Below are positions 1-13,704 of a stretch of DNA of 64,000 nucleotides, piece after piece (positions within the stretch are counted from its first letter, which is position 1; each line of letters starts with the position of its first letter). The notes under the pieces are model-generated. The model had not been told where the DNA came from. It worked only from the letters and a program-made list of their open reading frames with translations, and did not search any database. The position numbers and the translations under genes are program-made. Source of the DNA: Bilabrum cf. latius (Eukaryota > Bigyra: Bicosoecida > Bigyra > Bicosoecida); the NCBI GenBank assembly GCA_965178125.1, contig OZ237745.1, forward strand, positions 1,178,001-1,242,000, in the 5' to 3' direction.

Positions 1-1664
1 GATCCCTGCCTGGATTCGTGAACGCGACCTGGGCGGGCGGTCAGGGCCGGGGGCGGCGCTCCCCGTACGAGGGTAAGGTGGTGGTGGCTCGGCGGGGCAA
101 GTGCACGATGGTGGACAAGGCGCGCCGGGCTCAGGCCGCGGGGGCGGTGGGGCTGATCCTGGTGGACGGGGAGGCAGGAGACGTCGGCCTGGCGGGACTG
201 GCGCGAGCGCTGGAAGAGGTGCGGGAGGGGGATGACGGTGGGGATGGCAGTAGGGGTGGGGATGCTGCCACTACTGCGGGCTCCGCGCGGTGCGGCGGTG
301 AAGACGACCCCATGGCTGCATCGGGGCAGCACTCTGCGGCACTGGCGCTCGCCAGGAAGGACACCGCGGTCCTGGGCACCGTCGGGAGGCTGCCGCTGGA
401 AGGGGTCGGTCTGCCCCGGCCGGCGTACGATGACGTCGCCGACTTTGACGCGCAGGTGCACATTCCCGTGGCGGTGTTGTCTGGGCGGGCGGGGGATGCA
501 CTCCTAGCAGCTGGCACGCGAGGTGCGAGCGGGGCCTCGGTGCACATGCGGCCGGCCGATGGCTCGAGCAGCGCCCAATGGGACGAGGTCAGGGGACTCG
601 TGGCTGGCGCGCTGAGGCCCGAAGCCCTGCGCGCTGAGACGGAGACGGAAGCGGAAGCTGGGACGGAGGGCCAGGAGGGTGGGGGGAACACCCGGGGGCA
701 CCACGCCGCCCCGCTGCCTTTCAGGCTGCTCCGCATGCCGCTGCACCCTCGCGCCCTGAGGCGGCGAGCGGTCGGCCTCGTGAGGACACACCACCCGAGC
801 AGCGCCCGGGGAGACGCGGAGCGATGGGTCGCCGTGCAGCGGGCCGCCGTGCTCTGGGGCCCGTGCGCCGAAGATGCCCTGGAGGACGCCGAGCGCGAGC
901 TGCAGTTCGGGCCGGACGGGCGGGACGGCGGGCACCCGGAGGTTGACGCGGAGCTGGCGCAGATGGGCCGACGGGCCGTGCGTCGAGGGATGCACTCCGG
1001 CGACCCCGTGACTGCGTTTGCGTCTGCGGCCCTGCGGCCGGAGCAGCTGCCTCTGGCCCGCAGGTCTGCAGTCGGGCTGCAGGTAGGCGGCTCGGGCAGC
1101 GGGGGAAGTGCGCTTCTAGCGGTGGAGGACGGGAGAGGGGACTCGGCTGCGGCGGCGGGGCATGCTTTCTAGGGAACAAGCGACCCCTTCCGGTGCCGCA
1201 GCGAGAGCCTGACCATGCCGGTAGCGCTGCCGTCGTTTGACCGGAGCAGCAGCTTCCCGTTGGCCAAGCGGCTGCCCGCCCTCCTGCGGCAGCACGTGTG
1301 CCTGGAGCGGGCCCTCATGCACAGCGCCTCTGTGATCGGGGCGTACCTGCATGCGCAGCGGGAGGAGGAGGGGGGCGGCGGCAACGGTGTCGCGGGGAAT
1401 GGTGCGGGCGCGGGTGGGTTCAACGTGGAGGCAGATGGGGGCGCGGTGGAGGACCCGGGCGGCTAGGGCGCCATCGCTGCCGCAGAGGGCCCGGGCAGGC
1501 GCGCCCTGGTGCAGGCGGCTCGCAGGATGCTCGGGCTGGGGACTCAAGAGGCGCGGCGCGTGCTGGAGGGCTTCGAGCTGAGCTACGACTTGCTGGCGAG
1601 GAGTCCCAGGGAGGGGGCTTCCACGGCGGCAGAGCTGCTCCGCGGGGAGGAGGAGAGCGGTTGA
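1..1664 (+). CDS. PA-domain protein, 3' part of gene (runs off the window start)
   Basis: Open from base 3 to the TGA at 1662-1664, with two in-frame TAG codons (1170, 1464) read as Gln. The 5' end lies outside the window. Near the start of the fragment a protease-associated (PA) domain is visible: GKVVVARRGKC, then KARRAQAAGAVGLILVD, and after a low-complexity insert a second half with DFDAQVHIPVAVLSG. PA domains occur in secretory or vacuolar proteases, sorting receptors and the EDEM3 mannosidase-like proteins; the layout resembles the PA domain near the C-terminus of EDEM3, but no catalytic domain lies in this piece, so the enzyme class is unknown. The rest is rich in Ala, Gly and Arg with a helical stretch around 1215-1350 and no motif I recognise. 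It converges on the next gene, with 199 bp between the stops. Confidence 0.7.
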
Positions 1665-1863
1665 TCGCCGAGGCGGGCTGTTGTACTGAGATGCAAGCGC
1701 TTCTATTGTTCTAATTAGCCTGTGACTACTGGTTGGATCTCGGTGCTTCGGAGACGCCCGCAGTCCCGGAGACAGACGCTCAACAGACCGCATCACGAAG
1801 TGAGACCCCCTTCGTAGGCCTCAGGCCTGAACCGGGCTTGGGCTTGCCTCGCACACTCTTCTT

Positions 1864-5424
<3,561 letters not shown>

Positions 5425-5721
5425 GTAACCCCTGGTTACTCTGTCCCCACGAATCTTGTTTTGGAATGGCTAGCCACCGGCGGCGGCGCCGCGTGCCACC
5501 GTGACGTGATGAGTCCGACGAACGAGACGCGGACGACCGTTTGGCGAACTGATTCGTCCCTGTGGTCCGGCGAGTGGCTGCCTGCTAGTAGTGATTGTTT
5601 GCCAGTGGCGTACAGCCTGCCTACTGGAGGATGCTTTGCTAGCGAGAAGACAGCACATCGTGCAAGCCCGGCCAAACCACTCTTGTGCATCCCTGCCACT
5701 ACCAGTGGTGGTACTAGCACA

Positions 5722-8566
5722 TCACAGATCCACGCCCCGCTTGGAGGCCGCCTCCTCGTCCAGCCTCCTAAACCTCCTCTCCACCTGCTTGAGGTCCTCG
5801 TACAGGCTCTTTATCTTCCTCTCCCGCTGCATCCTCGTTCTCTGCGAGGCGCTGCGGCAGGGATTCACCGTCCTCGTGTGGTTGTCTTTGTACACGCGCC
5901 CAACGTGCTCGAAAAACTCTCCAAAGGTCTTCCGGATGTCCTCGAATCCGCCGCTCGCGTACTGCGCCGCCTCGCTGCCGACCGCAGCCAGCGCCGCGTC
6001 CACGCCCCCTGCCCCATCCGAGCCGAACCCCTGCTCGGCGATCGTGTCAAGGAAACCCCTGCCGAAGCCAAGCAGCAGCTTGTGCTGGAAGCTGGCGCAT
6101 CCCTCGTTGTCCGCCGCTCGCACGTACCCGCACAGCTCGTCGATCTCATCCGGCGTGAAGGTGACCTCGTACAGCAGCCGCCCGTTGCCCGCAGTGGCCA
6201 GATAGAGCATCAGGTTGAAGTCCCTGCAGCGCTGCAGCATCGAGTCTCGCATCAGGCCCATGGCCCCGCCCTCCCCAGTCACGGCCGCCTCGTCTTCCAG
6301 CCCCGAGCTGCCCTGCCGTCGCATCCACAGCGTCTGCAGGTTGCCTGCCACCCGGTGGTTCCTGTCGTCGATGGGGAACACGCGCCTCCTGCACTGCTGG
6401 ATGGAGGGCACCGCCTCCACCCCGTCCTCGTCCCGCCTGCTCATCACGGGGAAGTAGGACCGCAGCATGCGCTCGTAGGGCATGAGCTCCTTGATGCCCA
6501 CGGGGGTCACCAGGTACGCGCAGTCGAACAGCTGCGTGGTCAGCACGCGGTTCGCAAGGTCACCAGGCTTGGTGGCCACCACGGGCTTCTCGGATCGGAT
6601 CATGAACGGGTTCCTCGACTCGGCGGTGGCTGTCTTGGGCAGGCCGAGGTGACCTGCCCTCTGCAGCTGCATGCCCTGGTCGGATATCTAAAAGGCTTGC
6701 GTGGATCGGTACGTCTTGGTCACCTCCCCGCTCGAGTTGCGCAGCGTCTCGACCATGAACACGAGCGTGGTGAAGAACGGCCTCTCCGCCTGCTGCCTGG
6801 CAGCGAAGCACACCTCCGAGGCCGTCAGTGGGCTGGTGCCCTCCTCCCTGTAGGGCGCTGACATGAGGCAGCCCACCAGCTCCAGGCCCAGGTTGCCCGC
6901 GATCCTGTCCGCCCACCGCTGCTGCTCCTTCGAGTCGTCGTCCTGGAGGAGCAGCAGCCGCTGCTCAAACCCGAGCTGCCTGGGCTCGTACACGACCTCC
7001 ACCTGCACCAGGTCAGGACGCTTGCGATCGCCCACCACCGTGCCGTACAGCCACGCAAACCTCCTCTTGTGCAGCGGCTGGTCCAGGAACGACTGCAGGC
7101 TCACCTTCACGACCCTGGTGTGCCCGATCCTCTGGAAGCCAAGCGCCACTTGGTGCTTCTGCATCCACTCGCGCAGCTCACCCATCGTGCGGATGCTGGG
7201 AGGGGGGCGGTCCGCATCCGGGAGGTCCAGCTGCGCGGGATCCACGGGTGCATCGTCGCTGGCCGTGCCGTCATCGACCATGCCCTCCCCGCCCGCACTG
7301 CCCCCGCCTGTACCACCCTCGTCCTCCTAACCACTACCACCGTCGCCGTCGTAAACTCCACCCTTGCCGCCCCCGGGAGGAGTAGAGGAAGGGCCAGACC
7401 CACGAGCGGCGCCCGCTGCACCGCCGCTGGTGCCGCTACTGGCAGCAGCGCCTAGCCCCACTCCTTTGCCACTATCTGCACCCCCACCCCAGCTCCCGCT
7501 CCCACCAGCGCCCGCCGAGTCCCCTGCCCTAGCCCTAGCCCCCCCCGCCGCTGCCCCGCCGGCCGCCGCCTCCGTCGATTGCGCCGCCCGGGGCGGCAGC
7601 ACCTCTACGTCCAGCTCTGTGTTGAGCCTGTTATTCTCCAGCTCAAGCTGCGGCCCTCCCAGGTCCCCAGTGAGGGGCCTCTCTGGGTGTCTCCACCGGT
7701 CCAGGTCTGCCCTCCCGATCCCCCTCGGAGTGAGCTCGATCTGTTCCCCGGTGGGCCGGTGGCTGGCCTTGAACATGCCCCGCCACTTGACCGCCACTCT
7801 CTCCTGGAGCTGACCCACCGTCTCCGTCTCTGGCACCTCGAAGCGGTAGTCCGATTTGGGCGGGTCGAGGGCCGCGCGGGGCGTGAGGCCTTTGGTCCCC
7901 ATCGGGGGCGGGTGCAGCACGAAGGACACGATGCCGCGCGCCTTGCAGTCGTCCAGCTGCTCTTGGATCGTTCTGCGATGCGAACGACTCGCAAGAGGAC
8001 TAGACCTAGTGTGGAGGGCGCCCTGGTGCAAGCGGCGAACCGTTTTGCGACCAGCAAGCAGCCGGCAAAATGGCTCGGCACAACGGCACCATGTCGATAA
8101 ACAGGTGTAATATTGACAACTCACTTTGGTCGCGAAGCACCAGTTGCGCTTGGGGCCGGTGCAGGGGCAGCGGCTGGTGCCGGCGCGTCTGCTCGACTGG
8201 TCACCTCCTGGGGATGGCATATGTACACAAACGCCCCTTTCTGCGAAATTCCAGAAGCAAACCTCGAAAAAGAATCTGGTCAAATTAAATGGAGGCAGTA
8301 CCCTTGCAGATCCAACATAAATGGCTCACGCGAGGCGAAAAAGTTGCGAGCGGTTGGTTCTCATCCTCGGGCAGATCCACCGCAGGATCGACGTCATCGA
8401 CGGATTTATTATGAAGATTGTCGTTTGATAACGATGCAAATACGCGAGTTGGTGGATACGGCAGCTCCAACAGACTTTTGGCAGTGTTAAGAGTGTCCTT
8501 CGCCAGGTCCACCTTGATGCGCTGGATTGAGCCGTTTGAGAGCTTGCATCGAAGCACGTGTGACAT
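5722..8566 (-). CDS. NPL4: NPL4 homologue (Cdc48/p97 cofactor for ubiquitinated substrates)
   Basis: Three exons: 8330-8566, 8125-8207 and 5722-7972, 856 residues, stop TGA, TAG at 7327 and 6688 read as Gln. NPL4 pairs with UFD1 and recruits ubiquitinated proteins to the Cdc48/p97 ATPase for ERAD and chromatin extraction. Exon 1 encodes a ubiquitin-like fold start (VLRCKLSNGSIQRI), as in plant NPL4. Exon 2 is a short Ala/Pro linker. Exon 3 holds a second ubiquitin-like stretch, then the MPN-like domain (SLQSFLD, RRFAWLYGTVVGD, EVVYEPRQLG) and the C-terminal NPL4 domain (PFMIRSEKP, DFNLMLYLAT). The zinc finger of animal and yeast NPL4 is missing, as in plants. TAG 6688 sits at the invariant Gln of the AFQxSD motif. 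The exon 1/2 joins are inferred from splice motifs and matching phases (0, then 2). Start 8566 is the first ATG of exon 1. Confidence 0.88.
6688..6690 (-). other. Diagnostic UAG at a conserved Gln of NPL4
   Basis: The protein reads STQAF-UAG-ISDQG. Human NPL4 has GYQVSNQC and plant NPL4 has AFQMSD at this place, so the UAG falls exactly on a Gln conserved between animals and plants. Confidence 0.9.
7973..8124 (-). other. NPL4 intron 2 (152 nt)
   Basis: Strong donor GTGAGT in phase 2 and acceptor ATCGCAG restore the frame of the large last exon. Inferred from motifs and phase only. Confidence 0.65.
8208..8329 (-). other. NPL4 intron 1 (122 nt)
   Basis: Donor GTGAGC after codon 79 (phase 0), acceptor CCCCAG. 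Reading through it would hit TAA at 8285. Inferred from motifs and phase only. Confidence 0.65.
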
Positions 8567-8778
8567 CAACACGCAGAAATTGTACGGCTCTCAGAATTTA
8601 CCGCAACTTGACGACGTTATACCAGCAGATACACGCTTATTTTTGCGTATTCTAGCCCGGAACACGATCTCCAGCATGTGGTTCCGCACGTATGCGCGGC
8701 GCCTATGTGGTTGCAACCAGTAGCTGTTTAGTTGGCCCTGCATCTCTTCGCTGCCTTTTTGCGGGCCAGGCCGGCCCG

Positions 8779-11433
8779 ATGGCCGGCCATGATTCAAAAT
8801 CATCAAAATTGTTACTGTGTGGAGACGTGTGTGGAAGATTTGAGCAGTTTAGGGATAGGATGAACAAGTTGAACGCCTCAAAGAACGGTCCATTTGACGC
8901 AGTGCTCTGTACCGGCAATTTCTTGTCAGCAACGGAAGATGCAAAAAGCTCCATGGAGCGCTTGGCGCATGTAGCAGATTCGATTGCTCTACCGGTGTAC
9001 TTTGTGGCTGGCGCTGAAAAAGGGAACTCTGAGTACAGAAAACTCTTGGTTCATGGCGGTGGTGAAGTTGCCCCAGGTATTCATTATCTCGGTAATTCAG
9101 GAATATCTGAGGTGGCAGGCATGGTGGTGGCATACGTTAGTGGCGAGGAGCACCCGATGCAACCGGTTGCAAGCAGTGATAAGGCAGCTTTGGCGGCAGC
9201 AGTTGCCAGCTCGGATGGCGAGATGCCAGGCGATGCCAATGGTGAAAGCGCCGTTGCGAAGCTGCCCAGGCTGCCAGTATCACTGGGATCCGCTGAGCAC
9301 GATGCCTGCGTGAGCGCGCTGGCTGGCAGGATGGAACGAGCAGCAGACGAGGCCGCTCGCTCCCCCGCGGCAGGGACCGCCAGCGAAGCCGCTGGCAGCC
9401 GCCCATGGCGGCGCCCCGCCCAGCCGGTAGACATCCTAATCACGTCGGAGTGGCCCGCGGGCTTCCACCTAGGGGTGCCCAGCGATGGCCTCCCATCCGC
9501 CAGCGACCTAGGGCTGGGCCAGCACCAGCACGCTGAACCTGCCTCGATCGCCGACCTCGGACCGCTGCCCCCCTCCATCGCGCCGGCTGCTGCGACTGCA
9601 GATCCCTCACTGGGTCCTTCACTTGGAGCTGCAGGCACTCCGGCGGCCACGGCTGCCGCTGCATCGGACGACTCGCCGGCAGTTGCAGCACTATCAGGTG
9701 CACCCGCATCGGGTGCAGCCTCGTCCTCTTCCTCGTCCTCTTCCTCGTCATCTTCCTCTTCCTCATCAGCGCCCAGTGACGGCACGGGTGACCCCAGCCA
9801 GAACGGCAGCAAGGCCGCACCTCCCGTGCTGCCTCCCGTGCTGCCTCCCGTGCTGCCTCCCGTGCTGCCTCCCGCCCTCGCGTCACTGCGGGCTTGCGAG
9901 CGGGTCGGCTCCGCGCGCGTGGCCAGCCTGGTGAGGGCTCTCAGGCCGCGGTACCACCTGTGCGGCGGGGGCGTGGACCTGCACTACCAGCGGGCGCCCT
10001 TCGTGCACGCAGGGAGCGCCAGCTCGCAGGATGCAGCCGTCTCGGGCTATTGCCGCATGATCGCCATGGCGGCAGTGCCCGAGCCGCAGCCCGTTGCGCC
10101 TGCCGCTGCTGATGGCGCAGCAGCAGCAGGGGCACTTGCCAGACCCAAGAGGGGGAAGAAGGGCCGCTGGGTGCACGCCCTCAAGCTGACCAGCTGCGCG
10201 GACGAGCCGGCCGGAAGCGTCAAGGCCCCGGCTGGGTGCACGCCCTCCCCCTTTGTTCCCCAGGTGCTCATGATCCCAGGGCTGGGCCCCTTGCTGCCGA
10301 CTCGGCCGTCGATGGCAGCTGCGATGAGCAGGGACCAGCGAGGGGGTCCGGACCTACCGGGGGCTGGAAGCGCCAGCTGGGAGGAAGGGGGCCGCGGGCA
10401 TGTGCCTGCGGACGAGCTGGCGAGCCGTCCCGGGGCGGGGCAGTTCTTCTTCCAGCAGGGGAACAAGGGGGGGAGGAAGCGGCCCAGAGAGGACGGCCGC
10501 GGCGGGGGCAGTAGCGGCGTCTTCGGCTAGGACGGCTAGGACGGAGAGAACGGGCGCGACGGGGCCGGCAAGCGTCCTCGGGTGGACGCCGCGATGATCG
10601 CTGGGATCGCCGGTGTCAGGATGGAGGGGAAGGGCCTTGCTGCGAGCGGGAGGAGGAGACTGCCCCCCGGGGCCGTGTCCGACTGCTGGTTCTGCACGTC
10701 CTCGCCCTCGTTCCAGGCCAGGCTCGTGTGCAGCATCGGGGAAGAGGCGCTTCTTACGCTGCCCAGAGGCCCCATCAGCGACACGCACTGCCTGGTTGTG
10801 CCGGTGCCGCACGTGGTGTCCGTGGCGGCGGCTCCCAGCGCGGTGGTGCAGGAAATGCGGGAGTACATGGCATGTCTGCGCAGGTGGCACCGGTCGCAGG
10901 GCAGGCGGCTCGTGTGCTTTGAGAGGGTCGTGCAGACCGTCGGCTCGCACCACGCGCACGTCCAGACCGTTGGGGTGCCTCTACAGGCGGCGAGAGGCGC
11001 GGTGGAGCTGTTCGAGTCCCGGGGCGGAGCCCTGGGGCTGGGCTTCGTGAGGCTGTCCGCGGGGCAGTCGCTGGCCCACGCTGCGGGGAGAGACCAGTAC
11101 ATGTGCGTGGAGGTGGACGGAGGGGAGGAGGACGGCGATGGGGGCGCGCTGGTGCCCATGACCCGCCTGTTCTACAAGGTGTAGAGCGGGGTGAAGCTGC
11201 CCTACCAGTTCGGGAGGGAGGTCTGCTGCGAGCTGCTCAAGGTCCCTGGCCGCAGGCACTGGAAAGACTGCCTGCAGAGCGAGGAGGAGGAAGAGGCGGC
11301 TGCGGGAGCCTTCAGGGACTCGTTCGAGCCGTTCGACTTTACCGTGCAAGAGGAGGAAGAGGAGGAGTTGGGCGGGGGCCAGGAAGGGGCGGAGGGTGGC
11401 CACTCTGCTGTGGCTGCCTCAGAAGAGGGCTGA
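8779..11433 (+). CDS. CWF19L1: CWF19-like protein 1 (spliceosome-associated)
   Basis: 884 residues, intronless, stop TGA, TAG codons at 10528, 10537 and 11182. CWF19L1 is a conserved nuclear protein linked to late spliceosomes and lariat debranching. The N-terminus matches its metallophosphoesterase-like region (LLCGDVCGRFEQF, then VLCTGNF and YFVAGAEKGN). ILITSEWPAGFHLG and PRYHLCGGG follow, separated by long Ser/Pro/Ala inserts, then QFFFQQGNKGGRKR. The HIT-like CwfJ C-terminal domain 1 starts at about residue 636 (DCWFCTSSP, CLVVPVPHV, FERV). CwfJ domain 2 lies at the end (LPYQFGREV, FRDSFEPFDF). The start at 8779 fits the family N-terminus; an in-frame ATG at 8692 would add 29 unsupported residues. 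The first ~350 bp are clearly AT-richer than the rest. It is divergent from NPL4, about 210 bp away. Confidence 0.92.
9717..9876 (+). repeat. Coding low-complexity repeats in CWF19L1: poly-Ser, then a 12-bp tandem repeat
   Basis: About 9717-9770 is a run of TCC/TCT/TCG/TCA codons giving roughly 17 serines. About 9819-9876 holds four and a half copies of CCTCCCGTGCTG, encoding repeated Pro-Pro-Val-Leu. Both lie in an insert between conserved blocks. Confidence 0.9.
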
Positions 11434-11530
11434 TCCGATAGCTGGCGAGCGGCGGTTGAATTGACTTCCTGTACAGGCACACTCATTCAAATGACTTTGT
11501 CTTTTGTGTACCCAACTGCTCTCAATCGGA

Positions 11531-13522
11531 TCAGTCCAACCCCGCGGCATCCGTGGGGTAGAAGCTGCCAGCGGGGGTCGCGGTCTCAGCAGCCCCAGAT
11601 GCATCGCCCCCGGCTTTGTCGTCTTCGTCCGACTCATCCCAGTCCATGGTATCCAGCATGTCGTCCAGCATGTCGGAACCCTCCGAGTCCTCGGTTTGAC
11701 CCTCGCCCCGCGTCCCCTGGCCACCGGACCCAGCCGGGCAATCCACGGCTACCTGGGTTGGCGCTGCGGATCTCGACGACGACGTACCTGCCTGCTCCTG
11801 TGCGTCGGGGCAGCCACCCGGAGCCGCTGTTGTCTCATCGTCGCTTTGCCCTGGCTCGCCCAAGCTGTCCAGCAGATCGTCCAAGCCAGTATAGGCATCA
11901 GCAACACTCGCCCCCCCGGACCCGGACCCGGACCCGGACCCAGACCCAGCGGTGCAGCTGCCACCACCCTTCCCACCATCCGCTGTTGCCAGCGAAGATC
12001 CCGCCTCGCTGCCGCCCTGTGCCTCCCCCTCGTCCTGACTGTCCTGCTGCCCCCCCTGTGCCCCGTCTCTTCCCCACCGACCCAGGTCCTCCAACTCGGG
12101 ACCCCGTGGGCCCCCCACCAGCCGCATGAGCCGCTCAAGCGCAGGCCTCGGCCTCCCGTCCGACCCCGGCCCGTCGACTGCCCCGGCCCGCTTAGCCCTC
12201 TGGTACTCTGCCGCGACGAACCTCGCCAGGGCAGCCGCCCCCGCCCTCCGCACCGAGGGCAGCCCGCTGGCAGCCGCCGCCCGCCCCTCGAGGTCTCTCC
12301 TGGCCTAGTCCTCTCCGGACCGGATCGCCTCTTCCCGCTCTATCTAAGCACCGGGGCCCACCCCTGCCCCCGCACCCGCCCCCCGCCTCGCCCTGAGTTC
12401 TTCAAGATCTGGCCGCCCCGCCCGCTTCCGCTCCTTTGCCACCACCTTGCGACCAGCGTGCGCCGCCGCCTGCCGCAGCACCGCGGACACGATCTCCCCC
12501 GCCCCCGCCCCCGTGAAGCCGCCCCTCCCACTCCTCGCCAGCACCGCCCCCGCCGCCGCCGCCGCCCTCGCCTCGTGCAGCCGTCTCGAGAGCATCGCGC
12601 CCCCGCCCTGCCGCAGGGCCGCCACGCTGTGGCCTCTCGTTGCCAGGGACATGCCGGGGATGGGCACCTAATCGCAGCCCTCGGGGCCCTCGCACCACGC
12701 CTGCGGCCCAGCAGAGGCCAGTCGCGCGAGCTCGTCATCGTCATCGCCTCCTTTGCTCCTCGTCGTCGAAGAGGTCGCCTCGCTCGGCTGCTCGCGCGCC
12801 CCTCGCTGCATCGCGGACGACCCCATGTGCCCCAAGCTCCAGTCTCCCTCGATGCCAACTTCTCCAACGAACTTGGCGACGGCGGTGGCAGTGCTGCCCC
12901 CGGAGGATGCGCCCGCGGCCATTGCTCGCTCCAGGGCACCCGCGCCCCCGTCCAGCTCTGTAGAGAAGCAAGGATCCACAGAAATCCCGCTGATGAACGA
13001 ACGACTCAGGTAATTATTGAGCTGGCCATTTTGGGCATAAAACGCTTTGTTCCGCCTCATGTCAGCTTCAAGGCGAGCTGACGCAGTGGCCACGAGGTAC
13101 CGGCTCGCACGAAGCGCCGTCGAGGCAGCAGCCGAGTCGGCCGGCTTTAGTCGTGCAGCAGCACTGGATTGCCGTGCGTCTGCATGATCGAGCTGACCGC
13201 GCCATGTGAACGAGGGCGCGGAGCTGGGGAACGGGTGCCGGAAGAGTGGTTTCGAAGCCGCAGCGCGTGCCGCCTTCGCCGACAGAGAATCACTTGGCTG
13301 CACTACCGTGGGGATTGTAGGCTTATCATTGCTTGGAGATGGATTCGATGGCTTGCACCCCTTCGGCGCGTTTGGTTTGGGTGTCCTGCTGCTCGCAGCT
13401 GCTTTGCGCCAAGCAGCTGCGCTCGCTAGCGCTCGACGGGTCTCCCAGTCTGCGACCTGGTGCAGAAGCCATAGCGTGCAAGCAAGGCCAATCACAGCTG
13501 CGAGCGTAACTTCAAAAATCAT
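11531..13522 (-). CDS. Membrane-anchored protein of unknown function
   Basis: 663 residues from ATG 13522 to TGA 11531, with TAG at 12668, 12344 and 12305. The start was chosen because the ATG opens a hydrophobic segment (FEVTLAAVIGLACTLWLLH) followed by a basic stretch, a typical N-terminal membrane anchor; the frame is open further upstream (another ATG at 13684). A central conserved-looking block has RRNKAFYAQNGQLNN and SRSFISGIS. The C-terminal half is Gly/Ala-rich and then strongly acidic, with GLDDLLDSLG and MLDDMLDTMDWDESDEDD. I do not recognise the family. It converges on CWF19L1, 97 bp stop to stop, and its start lies 182 bp from the end of the HECT gene on the same strand. Confidence 0.65.
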
Positions 13523-13704
13523 CGTGTCTATGCACAAACTAGGGTCGGCGGTCGCCGTGCCCTTGGGCGGCTCCGGATTCAAGCCCAACCAGCGGCTGCG
13601 TGCGTGTGCCCAAGATCTACTGGGGAGAGAGTTCTTGCAACAACTGCGAGGAAGGCTCGACGCGACACAACCAAAACAAGGCATCCCGGTTTTCTTCAAT
13701 CACG

